From positions 1 through 38,493 of the forward strand of contig PFAC01000029.1 in the NCBI GenBank assembly GCA_002773835.1: 38,493 nucleotides of DNA. Reading direction: 5' to 3'. Positions within the stretch are counted from its first letter, which is position 1; each line of letters starts with the position of its first letter. Source of the DNA: Chlamydiae bacterium CG10_big_fil_rev_8_21_14_0_10_35_9 (GTDB lineage Bacteria; Chlamydiota; Chlamydiia; Chlamydiales; SM23-39). The translations under genes and the position numbers were made by a program. Positions 23,725 through 32,682 of the stretch are shown piece by piece. Under the pieces are notes generated by a model that saw only the letters and a program-made list of their open reading frames with translations, had not been told where the DNA came from and did not search any database.

Positions 23725-25764
23725 TTATTGGCAATCAATTCCAGTTCTCTTTAAGAATGCAGAAAGGCTGACTTCTCTTCCTAAAAAATCTTGGATTATT
23801 TCATTAGGATCCTTTTTTCCGCCTTGCCCGATTACCTTTTCAATATAGGTGTTACCAACTAAAGGATTGTCTATTCCTTCTTGTTTAATTTTTTCAAAGA
23901 AATCGAGTGCAATCACCTTTGTCCACAAATACCCATAGTAACTAGCTCCATATCCGGTGAGATGACCAAAAGAAGCTTGCCTGTGATCTTTATCATAATA
24001 TTGATAATTGTTCCTTACATGGTCATGAACATCTTTTAGAATTTTTTGCGTATCGATTGGAACATTTTGACTAAAATATTGTAAAGAAAGCATAGCAAAA
24101 AAGATCTGCCTTTCTAGAAAATATCCAATATCAACACTTCTAGATGACAATATTTTCTCAATAAGAGAATCGGAAAGAGGTTCTTTAGTTTCATAATGAG
24201 AGCTTATTTTTTTTAAGATATCTTTTTCCCAAAGCCATTCTTCCATTAATTGTGAAGGGAGCTCTACAAAGTCTCTTTTTACATTTGTACCACAGGTTAA
24301 AATCATATCAGACTCCCCCATAAGATCATGAAAGGCATGACCTAGCTCATGAAATAAGGTCCTCATATTATCCAAACTTAAAAAAGAAGGAGACTCAGAA
24401 GTAGGTGCAGGAAAGTTGGCGACAACAATGTTCAATGAAGGATAACGGATATTTTCTGAATCCCAGGCAGGAATGATCGGACACATACAAGCGTGATTAT
24501 ATTTCATTGGCCTTGGAAATAGATCTAAAATAATATAACCTAACAGTTCCCCTTGCTTAGAAACTTTAAGAGCAAACAACTCTTCCGCCCAAAGGTCATT
24601 TACTTCTTCTTTAGAAATTTGGACTCCTAAAAATTGCTCAAAGATATTAATAAAGCCATCAACGGCAGTATCTAAAGTAAAGTGCTCTGCTATATATGAG
24701 TTGTCAAAGTCGAAACACTTTTCTTTATACTGGTTTTGACAAAAAGCAATATCCCATGGTTCCATTTTCCCACTTTCATTGATAGACACGCTCTCTGGAA
24801 GATCATTGATTAGCTCTTCAAACTCAACCTGCTCTTTTTTACTAGCATAAGCAAATAAGTCGTTTAGAAATTCTTTTGCCCTTTCTGGGGTTTTTATCAT
24901 TAAATCATGCAATTGAAATTGCGCAAAATTATCAAACCCAAACTCTTCTGCTAATAATTGTCTTTGCTCAATTATTTCTTCTAGAATAGGTAAGTTCTCT
25001 GGATAGCCTAAATTTTGAAACACATGAAACAACTCTTCTCTCACACTTTTATTTTGGCATTCAGACAAAATAGGAAAAACAGTTGGATAGTCAGTTCCTA
25101 AAATATATAAACCATTTTCATTTTTTTTCAGTTGTGACAGAAAATTTTCTGGCATCGATTTTAGATCATCTTTATCTACTTCTATAAATTTTTGATCTTG
25201 AATAATGTTTTTATAAAAAAGAGTTGTAAGCTCGTTTAATTTTTTTTTTAGTTGAATAAGGCGGTTTCTTTTTTTATCTGAAAAACTTAAACCTAAACGA
25301 TTAAGATCTTGAAGGATATTTTTTAAGTAATATAACTTCTCAGCAGATAAGTCCTCTCGAGGATTATCATAATATCTTTGTAAAGTTTCATAAACCTCTG
25401 GGTGCGAAAGCAAAAATTCTTCTTCGAAATTAGCAAGTTCTTGAGCTGATTGTGATAAATATTTTCTCACTTTTTCATTGGTATGCAACATGGAAAGCAT
25501 CTGGAATAATTCAATAGTACTTCCCATCTGACCTAGAGCTGTATCAATAGGAATGACTACATTAGAAAAAGAACTTTTTTCAAAAGGTGTTTGAATAGCT
25601 TCTTCAAGTTTTTCTATAAATTCCTGCGTTACTTCATTTTTTTTCTTTTCAATGTCTGTGATAGATTGAGGAAAAAAACCAACAAGGTCTGCTGGAGTTT
25701 TAATAAGCGGAAAACTGGCAAACAGTGAGAGGTTTATAACAAGAAAAATGAACTTTTTAAACAT
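23725..25764 (-). CDS. Exported M3-family metallopeptidase (oligopeptidase A / Dcp / thimet type)
   Basis: Zinc oligopeptidase of 679 residues, the usual length. The zinc site is 'LFHELGHAFHDL' around residue 470 (HExxH), followed by the downstream glutamate region 'FVELPSQLMEEWLWE' and the substrate-loop stretch 'GHLTGYGASYYGYLWTK' near the C-terminus. Most family members are cytosolic; this one has a signal peptide ('MFKKFIFLVINLSLFASF'), so it should degrade short peptides in the periplasm or outside. A strong AGGAG box lies 5 bases before the ATG. It begins a minus-strand block of exported hydrolases. Confidence 0.92.
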   Translation of the reverse strand: MFKKFIFLVINLSLFASFPLIKTPADLVGFFPQSITDIEKKKNEVTQEFIEKLEEAIQTPFEKSSFSNVVIPIDTALGQMGSTIELFQMLSMLHTNEKVRKYLSQSAQELANFEEEFLLSHPEVYETLQRYYDNPREDLSAEKLYYLKNILQDLNRLGLSFSDKKRNRLIQLKKKLNELTTLFYKNIIQDQKFIEVDKDDLKSMPENFLSQLKKNENGLYILGTDYPTVFPILSECQNKSVREELFHVFQNLGYPENLPILEEIIEQRQLLAEEFGFDNFAQFQLHDLMIKTPERAKEFLNDLFAYASKKEQVEFEELINDLPESVSINESGKMEPWDIAFCQNQYKEKCFDFDNSYIAEHFTLDTAVDGFINIFEQFLGVQISKEEVNDLWAEELFALKVSKQGELLGYIILDLFPRPMKYNHACMCPIIPAWDSENIRYPSLNIVVANFPAPTSESPSFLSLDNMRTLFHELGHAFHDLMGESDMILTCGTNVKRDFVELPSQLMEEWLWEKDILKKISSHYETKEPLSDSLIEKILSSRSVDIGYFLERQIFFAMLSLQYFSQNVPIDTQKILKDVHDHVRNNYQYYDKDHRQASFGHLTGYGASYYGYLWTKVIALDFFEKIKQEGIDNPLVGNTYIEKVIGQGGKKDPNEIIQDFLGREVSLSAFLKRTGIDCQ

Positions 25765-25865
25765 TGCTGCTCCTAAAAAAATTTTAAAAAGGATTCAATA
25801 ATTCAAAAAATTTGTGAAGTGTTTTTTTGATTTTTTGTTATAAAAAAGTAATAAACAGGTGAAAG

Positions 25866-26918
25866 ATGTTTAAATATCTTCCAGTATTAGCACTTTTATG
25901 CGCTCCTCTTTTTGCTTCATGGGATTGCCCTGGAAAAAAAGAGGTAAAAGTATACAACTCATCTATTGATGACTCCGACCTTTTTAGAAAATGTGAAGAG
26001 ATCGTTTTTATAAATGCCGAATATCTTCTCTGGAATGTAAGGCAAAATACACTCGATTATGCCCTTTATTCTGAAAGTCCTGCTAGAAATAACTCTGATA
26101 GCCTACTCGCCAGTGGAAAGTTTCAAAGAGCAGGTTTTGGATTTGACTCTGGATATAGATTTTCACTAGGATACTTTAATGCTCCAAAGTATTGGGAGCT
26201 TAAAGCTCAGTATGCCTGGCTGTATAGTAAAGCAAATGACAGCATTAGCTCCTCGAGTAATCACTTTTTAATTGGCACATTTCCACAGCTTTTGAGTAGA
26301 TCTCTCGTAGAAGCGACTAGTTTAGCGCAGCTGCATTATCATGTTGCAGACTTTCTCATAGATCGGGTTTTTCATCCCAACCCTCATCTGAAATTACGGT
26401 TATATGCAGGGATTACTGGAGCATTTTTTAATCAAAAATGGAAAGTCCGTTATCTAGATGTGATTAACAATACAACGACCACCACTAATAACTGGAACTT
26501 TAACGGTGTAGGTTTTAGGACGGGTGTTTCATTTGACTGGTTTTGGAGAAAAGATGTTTATATTACAGGAATCATGACTTTTGCAAACTTGGTGGGAAAA
26601 TACAAAAATCGATCGACTTCTATAACAACTGAAAACTTATCAGGATCAGATGATATTTCCATTCCCGTTGGAAATACTTCATATGAAGATTGGAGGCTCA
26701 GCTTTAACACTCAATTTCTAGCAGGTCCCTCTTATCAAAGATGCTTTCAAAAATGCCGCTTTGAAATATTTGCCGGATATGAATTGAACATTTGGACAAA
26801 TGTACTAGATGTATTCAGATCTACTTTTGGAACTGCTAGCCAAAGCAAACAAACTCTTATTAATTCAGGTCTTCTTGGCCTACAAGGATTGACAGTAAGA
26901 GTTAATGTAGATTTTTAA
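25866..26918 (+). CDS. Major outer membrane protein-like beta-barrel (chlamydia/legionella type)
   Basis: Secreted barrel of 350 residues. A signal peptide (about 1-17, 'LLCAPLFA') is followed by 'SWDCPGKKEV'; 'VFINAEYLLWNVRQN' is the first strand region that is typical of the chlamydial and Legionella MOMP-like porin family (Lpg1974 type). Alternating aromatic strands follow and the chain ends in Phe ('VRVNVDF'), the outer-membrane assembly signal. A few cysteines (in 'DCPGK', 'RKCEE' and 'QRCFQKCRFE') could form disulfides as in chlamydial MOMP. AGGTG precedes the ATG, and the gene stands alone after a 100-base AT-rich leader. This is the strongest taxonomic clue in the window. Confidence 0.85.
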   Translation: MFKYLPVLALLCAPLFASWDCPGKKEVKVYNSSIDDSDLFRKCEEIVFINAEYLLWNVRQNTLDYALYSESPARNNSDSLLASGKFQRAGFGFDSGYRFSLGYFNAPKYWELKAQYAWLYSKANDSISSSSNHFLIGTFPQLLSRSLVEATSLAQLHYHVADFLIDRVFHPNPHLKLRLYAGITGAFFNQKWKVRYLDVINNTTTTTNNWNFNGVGFRTGVSFDWFWRKDVYITGIMTFANLVGKYKNRSTSITTENLSGSDDISIPVGNTSYEDWRLSFNTQFLAGPSYQRCFQKCRFEIFAGYELNIWTNVLDVFRSTFGTASQSKQTLINSGLLGLQGLTVRVNVDF

Positions 26919-27041
26919 TTTTTCTAAATTTTAAAATTTAAATCTTATTCATTTATAATTTCATTTTGTTAATAAATGCAAACATTCAATTTTGAATTAA
27001 TTACATATACATACAATTCTTTAAAAAAAATTTAAATACGA

Positions 27042-27070
27042 TTGAAAAGATCTTGAAAAACAGGCATAAT
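27042..27070 (+). promoter_or_regulatory. Sigma70-type promoter of the pnt operon
   Basis: TTGAAA (27042-27047) and CATAAT (27065-27070) are separated by 17 bases. Transcription would begin near 27077, ahead of GGAG at 27089-27092 and the ATG at 27098. The rest of the 179-base spacer after the porin gene is AT-rich with no gene. Confidence 0.6.
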
Positions 27071-27097
27071 TTATTCTTTTTAATTTGTGGAGATAAA

Positions 27098-28234
27098 ATG
27101 AAAATAGCTGTACCTAAAGAAACTCATGCCGATGAAACAAGAGTAGCACTTTCATTAGACACTGCCAAAAAACTGTTACAACTAAAAGCTGATGTGACCA
27201 TTGAAAAAGATCTAGCAACTTCTCTTTCCATTGAAGATAAGAAGTATTTAGATCTAGGTGTAAAAGTTGAGTCAAACCGACAAGAGCTTTTTTCTCAAGC
27301 TGACATACTACTTTGCGTTAGAAAACCTAAAATTGAAGAAATTGCATGGCTTAAAAAAGGTGCAGTTCTAATTAGCTTTTTAGACCCCTTTAATGAAAAG
27401 GATCTAATTGTAGCTCTTCAAAAGCAAGGAGTTACTTCTATCAGCATGGAAATGATCCCTAGAACGACTCTTGCTCAAAAAATGGATGCATTAAGTTCTC
27501 AAGCTAACTTAGCAGGTTATGTTGCCGTTATTGAAGCAGCAGCTCACTTAAAAAAGGTGTTTCCTATGATGACTACCCCATCTGGAACAATATCCCCTGT
27601 AAAAGTTTTTGTTATTGGGGCTGGTGTTGCAGGATTGCAAGCAATTGCCACAGCAAAGCGACTTGGCGCTAGGGTGGAAGCTTTTGACACAAGAGCTGTC
27701 GTAGAAGAGCAAGTTAAGTCATTAGGTGCAAAGTTTGTAAAAGTTGACTTAGGCGAAACGGGACAGACTAAAGATGGATATGCAAAGCAACTAACTACCG
27801 ATCAACTTGAAAAACAACGCCTTGCCATGAAAAAAGTTTGTGAAAACTCTGATATTGTCATTACAACAGCCCAAGTTTTTGGGAAAAAAGCACCTCTTAT
27901 TATCACCAAAGAGATGGTAGAAAGTATGCAACCTGGATCTGTCATTGTTGATATGGCAGTAGAAACTGGTGGCAACGTGGAAGGATCTAAAGTTAATGCA
28001 ACTGAAACTATTAACGGTGTGGATATTATTGGCCTCGCCAATCTTCCTGGGAAAGTAGCCTTAGATGCCACTCAAATGTATGCCGCTAATCTTTTCCATC
28101 TGATAAATCACTTCTGGGATAAAGAAGAATTTCGACTTGATTTAGAAAATGATCTACTAAAAAGCTCTGTTATTACGCATGAAGGAGTTATTTTCAATGA
28201 TCTCATAAAAAATAAATTCACACAGGAAAACTAA
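27098..28234 (+). CDS. pntAA: NAD(P) transhydrogenase subunit alpha part 1 (NAD(H)-binding dI)
   Basis: Soluble NAD(H)-binding component of the proton-translocating transhydrogenase, which drives NADPH formation with the proton gradient. 378 residues from 'MKIAVPKETHADETRVALS', a start supported by GGAG 5 bases upstream; the TTG at 27053 lies upstream of this box and is rejected. The Rossmann turn is 'GAGVAGLQAIATAKRLGA' (about residue 169), and 'FDTRAVVEEQVKSLGAKF' and 'DMAVETGGNVEGS' are family signatures. The gene order pntAA-pntAB-pntB is the three-polypeptide arrangement found in Rhodospirillum, in contrast with the two-gene E. coli form. Confidence 0.96.
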   Translation: MKIAVPKETHADETRVALSLDTAKKLLQLKADVTIEKDLATSLSIEDKKYLDLGVKVESNRQELFSQADILLCVRKPKIEEIAWLKKGAVLISFLDPFNEKDLIVALQKQGVTSISMEMIPRTTLAQKMDALSSQANLAGYVAVIEAAAHLKKVFPMMTTPSGTISPVKVFVIGAGVAGLQAIATAKRLGARVEAFDTRAVVEEQVKSLGAKFVKVDLGETGQTKDGYAKQLTTDQLEKQRLAMKKVCENSDIVITTAQVFGKKAPLIITKEMVESMQPGSVIVDMAVETGGNVEGSKVNATETINGVDIIGLANLPGKVALDATQMYAANLFHLINHFWDKEEFRLDLENDLLKSSVITHEGVIFNDLIKNKFTQEN

Positions 28235-28236
28235 CA

Positions 28237-28533
28237 ATGGACGCTCAAACATTACTTCTTTTGTCTTTTGTATTAGTCCTATCGATTTTCGTAGGATTTG
28301 AACTAATTTCAAAAGTACCCTCTACCCTTCATACACCCTTAATGTCCGGATCGAACGCTATCTCTGGTATTACTTTAGTAGGAGCTCTAGTATCAACTGG
28401 CCTAGGGGGGGTAACTTTAGGAACAGTACTCGGTTTTGTTGCTATTGTTTTTGCAACTATTAACGTAGTAGGCGGTTATTTTGTTACAAACCGAATGTTG
28501 GAAATGTTTAAAAAGAAAGAGGACCCAAAATGA
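28237..28533 (+). CDS. pntAB: NAD(P) transhydrogenase subunit alpha part 2 (membrane dII, N-terminal part)
   Basis: Small membrane subunit of 98 residues with three hydrophobic helices. 'FVGFELISKVPSTLHTPLMSGSNAISGITLVGAL' is the recognisable core, shortened here: 'VPSTLHTPLMSG' is the hallmark. It starts two bases after the pntAA stop and its end overlaps pntB by four bases (ATGA). It contributes helices to the proton channel together with PntB. Confidence 0.95.
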   Translation: MDAQTLLLLSFVLVLSIFVGFELISKVPSTLHTPLMSGSNAISGITLVGALVSTGLGGVTLGTVLGFVAIVFATINVVGGYFVTNRMLEMFKKKEDPK

Positions 28534-29903
28534 ATTTTGATATACTAATTAATGCATCGTATCTTATTGCCTCCGTCTTATTTATTATGGGCCTGAAGCT
28601 GCTTAGCAGCCCTAAAACAGCTCGAAAAGGAAATTTCATTTCTGCATTGGGTATGTTCATAGCTGTTGTAGTTACTTTACTTAGTAAGGAAATCATTGAT
28701 TATAAACTTATTTTAGCAGGATTAGTAGTAGGGTCTTTTATTGGAGTCTACAGCGCTAAAAAAGTAGCTATGACTTCCATGCCTGAAATGGTCGCTCTAC
28801 TGAATGGCTTCGGCGGCCTTTCCAGCTTGCTGGTTGGTTGGTCTGTTTATGTAGCAGATCCGAGCATTTCTATCTTATCAGCAATTACTATCTTCTTATC
28901 TGTTTTAATTGGTGGTGTTACCTTCACAGGAAGTATGGTTGCTTGGGCAAAGCTTAGTGAAAAGATTTCAGGAAGACCTCTTCTTTTTTCTGGGCAAAAA
29001 TTCTTTAATTTCACATTGCTTTCTGCCATGGTCATTTTAGGAATACTATTTTCTATGAACCCTACTGTCAGTTATTCCTCTTTAATAGGTGTTATTGCAG
29101 GTTCCTTGCTTTTAGGTATCTTATTGGTTATTCCTATTGGTGGAGCTGATATGCCAGTTGTTATTTCGCTATTGAATAGTTACTCTGGTATTGCCGCGTG
29201 TGCTGCCGGGTTTGTTATTGCCAATAACATATTAATTGTCTCTGGCGCATTAGTTGGCGCAAGTGGGATCATCTTAACATCCATTATGTGCAAGGCCATG
29301 AACCGTTCCCTTACAAATGTCTTGTTTAGTGGGTTCGGATCTAAAGCAAGTGGCAAGCAGCAAGAAATATTAGGAGAAGTAAAGTCGCTTACTTCTCAAG
29401 ATGCTTATCATGTATTAGAAGCGGCCAAATCAGTATTAATTGTTCCTGGATACGGACTTGCTGTAGCGCAAGCACAACATATTGTGAAGGAATTTTCCGA
29501 ACTATTAGAAAAAAATGGTACTGAAGTCAAGTATGCTATTCACTCTGTTGCAGGAAGAATGCCTGGACATATGAATGTTTTACTAGCCGAGGCTGGTGTT
29601 TCCTATGATTTACTGGCTGAAACAGATGACGTCAACCCCATTATGAACACTGTTGACGTCTGTTTGGTTATTGGTGCTAACGATGTAGTAAATCCAGCAG
29701 CAAGAGATGATGATACCAGTGCAATTTACGGTATGCCTATTATTGAAGCAGATAAAGCTAAGAATGTATTTATTCTAAAACGTTCTATGGGATCTGGTTT
29801 TGCCGGTATTGCAAATCCGCTATTTTTTAAAGAAAACTCCTCTATGATTTTTGGAGATGCAAAAAAAACATTACAGGAGCTTGTAGCAGAATTTAAAAGT
29901 TAA
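28530..29903 (+). CDS. pntB: NAD(P) transhydrogenase subunit beta
   Basis: 457 residues: an N-terminal set of about eight to nine membrane helices (proton channel) and a C-terminal NADP(H)-binding domain III from about residue 285. Channel motifs include 'MPEMVALLNGFGGLSSLLVG' and 'GGADMPVVISLLNSYSGIAA'. Domain III has 'VPGYGLAVAQAQH', 'GRMPGHMNVLLAEA', 'GANDVVNPAA' and 'FILKRSMGSGFAGIAN', all typical. Coupled to pntAB by ATGA. It converges with msrA, overlapping it by four bases, with no room for a separate terminator. Confidence 0.97.
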   Translation: MNFDILINASYLIASVLFIMGLKLLSSPKTARKGNFISALGMFIAVVVTLLSKEIIDYKLILAGLVVGSFIGVYSAKKVAMTSMPEMVALLNGFGGLSSLLVGWSVYVADPSISILSAITIFLSVLIGGVTFTGSMVAWAKLSEKISGRPLLFSGQKFFNFTLLSAMVILGILFSMNPTVSYSSLIGVIAGSLLLGILLVIPIGGADMPVVISLLNSYSGIAACAAGFVIANNILIVSGALVGASGIILTSIMCKAMNRSLTNVLFSGFGSKASGKQQEILGEVKSLTSQDAYHVLEAAKSVLIVPGYGLAVAQAQHIVKEFSELLEKNGTEVKYAIHSVAGRMPGHMNVLLAEAGVSYDLLAETDDVNPIMNTVDVCLVIGANDVVNPAARDDDTSAIYGMPIIEADKAKNVFILKRSMGSGFAGIANPLFFKENSSMIFGDAKKTLQELVAEFKS

Positions 29904-30349
29904 CCATTTTTTTTCTGAATGTATTTTTGATGATATTCTTCAGCTGGATAAAAAGTTTGTGCAGGTTCAATAGACGTCACAACCTTTTTTGAAAGTTTGC
30001 TTTGAATTTCATCTTTACTTAGCTCGGCTGTTTTCTGTTGCTGCTTATTGTGGTAAAAAATAGCTGAGCGATATTGATTTCCAATATCTAAGCCCTGTTT
30101 ATCTATTGAAGTGGGATCATGAATTTGCCAAAAAATTTCAAGCAGCTCTTGATAACTAATAATTTGAGGATCAAATTCAATTTCTATAGATTCTGCATGC
30201 CCAGTGGTCTTTTGACAAACCTCTCTATAGGTAGGATTTTCCACATGACCGCCTGTATACCCAACCTTTGTCGAGATTACCCCTTTAATTTTTCTGAAAG
30301 CCTCTTCAACTCCCCAGAAACAGCCAGCTGCAAACGTTGCCTTTTCCAT
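29900..30349 (-). CDS. msrA: Peptide methionine (S)-S-oxide reductase MsrA
   Basis: Reduces the S epimer of methionine sulfoxide. 149 residues with the catalytic 'GCFWGVEEAF' (Cys10), 'VGYTGGHVENPTY', 'GHAESIEIEFDP' and 'YRSAIFY'. No C-terminal resolving cysteine is present (the protein ends 'EYHQKYIQKKNG'), so it is a short form lacking the usual recycling pair. The start is fixed because the family sequence begins within three residues. Its ATG shares the palindrome CATG with the start of the divergent oppA-like gene, so each gene's promoter and ribosome site must lie in the other's coding sequence. Confidence 0.96.
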   Translation of the reverse strand: MEKATFAAGCFWGVEEAFRKIKGVISTKVGYTGGHVENPTYREVCQKTTGHAESIEIEFDPQIISYQELLEIFWQIHDPTSIDKQGLDIGNQYRSAIFYHNKQQQKTAELSKDEIQSKLSKKVVTSIEPAQTFYPAEEYHQKYIQKKNG

Positions 30350-31820
30350 GAATAATGCAATTTATTTGATACTTCGGTTAATTCTTGTTTTTTCTTTTTT
30401 ATTACATGGTTGTACCTTTGAAAGAAAAGAACAAAATAGCATTACTTTAAATATTGATCAGGAAATTGTAACTCTAGACCCTAGAATTGAAAGCGATTTA
30501 GTATCTAATCAAATTTACAATTTATTATATCGATCCCTTGTAAAAATTGATTCAAAAGGAAATTTAGAAAATGAAACTTTGCAAAGTTTTCAACTATCGC
30601 GCGATAAAAAAACGTATCGTTTCAAGTTAAAAAAAACTTTCTTCAGCGATGGAAGTTTACTTACAGCTAAAGACTTTGAAAATAGCTGGAAAAAAGTCCT
30701 ATCCCCTGAGTTCCCTTCACATGAGGCCTACCTTCTATTTTCTATAAAAGGAGCCAAGCAGGCAAAGCTGCAGCAAGGATCTATTGAGGAGGTTCACATA
30801 AAGTCAATTGATGACTTTACTTTAGAAGTTCGCTTAGAGAAAGAAGATCCTCACTTTTTAGAAAAGCTTGCCTCACCTATTTTTTCTCCAGTGAAGCCTG
30901 GTGTATTTAATGGCCCTTATATTTTAAAAAGCTGGAAGCTGCGAGATCATTTAGTCCTTACTAAGAATCCCTATTTCTATGACCAAAAAAACGTTTCTAT
31001 TCATCAAATAAAGATATATTTCATGCAAAATAGCTCTGCATTGCAGTTATTTTTAAACCAGGAAGTTGATCTTATAGGATTTCCTTTTTCTGCTCTTCCC
31101 TTATCATCTCTTTCAAAAATAGATGAGAAATATACAGCTATCACCAAAAAAATTTTTGGAGCAAAACTTTTAAGCTTCAATCACGACGGGCTGTTTAAAG
31201 ATAAACTGATGAGAAAAGCATTAAGCTATACCATTAATAGAAAAGAGATTGTACAAAAAATTACTCAGACAACTGAGGGGTACGATTTAGATTTCTTTAA
31301 ATCTACTGAACTTTTAGAAAAATACCACCCAGAAAAAATACGAAACACTTTAGACCTGCTACCATCTCCTCAAGATCCAATTACTTTATTGTATCATGAT
31401 GAGGAAGTAAACCATCTAATCGCTCAGCAGTTAAAAGAAGGATGGGAAAAGCTACTTCCTATAAAAGTAAAACTGCAAAAAATGGAATTGAGTCAACTAC
31501 GAGAACGACTTAAGAAAAAAGATTATGATGTATGTCTTATTTCTTGGATTGGCGAGTATTTTTGCATAGAAGACTTCTTAGAAAGGCTTTCTGACAAAAA
31601 CCACTTCAAAAATGATACAGGATGGGAAAGTAATATTTATCAGTCTTCATTAGCATCTAAGGATTATACAAAAGCTATCTCTATTATAAATGAAGAAGAG
31701 CCAATAGTTTTTCTACACCAATATACCTTTAAAATGTACCATCAGCCTAACTTGCAAAATATAGAAATATCGCCTAATGGCATTGTATATTTAGAAAATG
31801 TAACGAAAAGAAGCCCATGA
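30348..31820 (+). CDS. OppA-like peptide-binding lipoprotein (ABC transporter family 5)
   Basis: Extracytoplasmic solute-binding protein of 490 residues. Signal with lipobox 'LLHGC' gives a lipid-modified Cys22. 'SITLNIDQEIVTLDPRIE' is the usual N-terminal strand; 'YRFKLKKTFFSDGSLLTAKDFENSWK' carries the family signature in two parts ('FSDGS', 'AKDFENSWK'), and 'YFYDQKNV' the next. It probably captures oligopeptides, but no permease or ATPase genes are adjacent, so it is an orphan binding protein here. The start ATG overlaps the msrA start on the other strand. The 3' end overlaps the next gene by ATGA. Confidence 0.9.
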   Translation: MNNAIYLILRLILVFSFLLHGCTFERKEQNSITLNIDQEIVTLDPRIESDLVSNQIYNLLYRSLVKIDSKGNLENETLQSFQLSRDKKTYRFKLKKTFFSDGSLLTAKDFENSWKKVLSPEFPSHEAYLLFSIKGAKQAKLQQGSIEEVHIKSIDDFTLEVRLEKEDPHFLEKLASPIFSPVKPGVFNGPYILKSWKLRDHLVLTKNPYFYDQKNVSIHQIKIYFMQNSSALQLFLNQEVDLIGFPFSALPLSSLSKIDEKYTAITKKIFGAKLLSFNHDGLFKDKLMRKALSYTINRKEIVQKITQTTEGYDLDFFKSTELLEKYHPEKIRNTLDLLPSPQDPITLLYHDEEVNHLIAQQLKEGWEKLLPIKVKLQKMELSQLRERLKKKDYDVCLISWIGEYFCIEDFLERLSDKNHFKNDTGWESNIYQSSLASKDYTKAISIINEEEPIVFLHQYTFKMYHQPNLQNIEISPNGIVYLENVTKRSP

Positions 31821-32473
31821 AAGCTGTTATTACAGGTGCCAATCGAGGTATAGGACTTGCATTATGTGCACAGTTAGTTAAAAAAGGATATGAAGTCTTT
31901 GCTCTTTGCAGAAAAAAAAGTAAAGAGCTCGAAAAGCTTTCAGCAAAAGTTATAGAAAAAGTAGACGTAACAGATATAGCATCCCTTGAAAAAGCAAAAA
32001 TACAAATTAATACTCCTTTAGATCTTATTGTTAATAATGCAGGGATTTACCATAGGGATACTTTTGAAGATATCGATTTTAACGAGATTACTCTTCATTT
32101 TGAAGTAAATAGTATAGCACCTTTAAAAGTTGTAAAAACCTTTTTACCTCTTTTAAAGTCTGGCTCAAAGGTAATAATGATTTCTAGTACATCCGGCTCC
32201 ATTACTAATGCAGACTCAGGCAAAAGCTTTTCTTATAAAGCATCTAAAGCTGCCTTAAACATGCTTAGCAAAAACCTTGCCATCTTTCTTAAAGAAAAAA
32301 AGATATCAGTAGGCATTTTTCATCCAGGCTATGTAAAAACAGACATGACTTCTGATGAGGCCACCCTAGAGCCAAAAGAGTCAGCTCAAGGTTTAGCTAA
32401 ACTGATTGAGGAGTTATCTCTTGAAAATTCCGGGGAATTTCGCCATGTTGAGGGTCATACAATACCTTGGTGA
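31817..32473 (+). CDS. Short-chain dehydrogenase/reductase
   Basis: Classical SDR of 218 residues. The cofactor turn is 'TGANRGIGLAL' (residues 6-16), 'NNAGIY' follows, and the catalytic set is Ser in 'MISSTSGS', Tyr in 'SYKASKAAL' (YxxxK) and the 'HPGYVKTDM' loop. The Arg after the Asn of the turn and 'CRKKSK' at the end of strand 2 suggest NADPH preference. It is coupled to the upstream lipoprotein gene. Its last 60 bases are repeated at 33289-33351, beyond the toxin-antitoxin pair. Before that insertion the gene would have been followed directly by the metallo-beta-lactamase gene. Confidence 0.92.
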   Translation: MKAVITGANRGIGLALCAQLVKKGYEVFALCRKKSKELEKLSAKVIEKVDVTDIASLEKAKIQINTPLDLIVNNAGIYHRDTFEDIDFNEITLHFEVNSIAPLKVVKTFLPLLKSGSKVIMISSTSGSITNADSGKSFSYKASKAALNMLSKNLAIFLKEKKISVGIFHPGYVKTDMTSDEATLEPKESAQGLAKLIEELSLENSGEFRHVEGHTIPW

Positions 32474-32541
32474 TATATGCATATTACTTTTCTTGGGACA
32501 AGAGGAAATATCAAGCCATCTAGTAAAAAACATAGGATACA
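32411..32541 (+). repeat. Direct repeat, left copy (131 bp)
   Basis: Matches 33289..33419 with six differences. It covers the last 20 codons and stop of the dehydrogenase gene, a 3-base spacer and the first 22 or so codons of a metallo-beta-lactamase-fold gene. The repeat encloses the toxin-antitoxin pair; the period is 878 bases. Confidence 0.95.
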
Positions 32542-32557
32542 CCTCGTCTCCTTTTAA
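32477..32557 (+). pseudogene. 5' fragment of a metallo-beta-lactamase-fold gene
   Basis: ATG at 32477 opens a 26-codon frame 'MHITFLGTRGNIKPSSKKH...' identical over its first 19 residues to the start of the intact gene at 33355. It then diverges and hits TAA at 32555-32557. It is the left remnant of the duplicated junction. Confidence 0.85.
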
Positions 32558-32682
32558 GAAAAAATCTTTTCTTTTTTCCAATTTCAATAAAAAAAACAAC
32601 TTAAGCCATTGATAACTAATTACTAAGGAATTTACTTTTGTTTTTTTAAAAAAAAATCTTTATTTCTTTATTTCTTTAAATC

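Noticed and set aside
26930-26950. AT palindrome after the porin gene considered as terminator or attachment site
   Set aside because: Only A and T, expected by chance in such AT-rich spacers, and without a G-C stem.
27053-27097. TTG-started N-terminal extension of pntAA
   Set aside because: It lies before the GGAG box and partly inside the predicted promoter; the family sequence begins at Met 27098.
32406-32612. 68-codon frame overlapping the end of the dehydrogenase gene
   Set aside because: It reads the dehydrogenase end and repeat in a shifted phase and then AT-rich spacer; no ribosome site and no family resemblance.
32660-32680. Short TTTATTTC-type tandem repeats before the antitoxin considered as iterons
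   Set aside because: Only two or three imperfect units in a low-complexity T-rich run; no other origin features.
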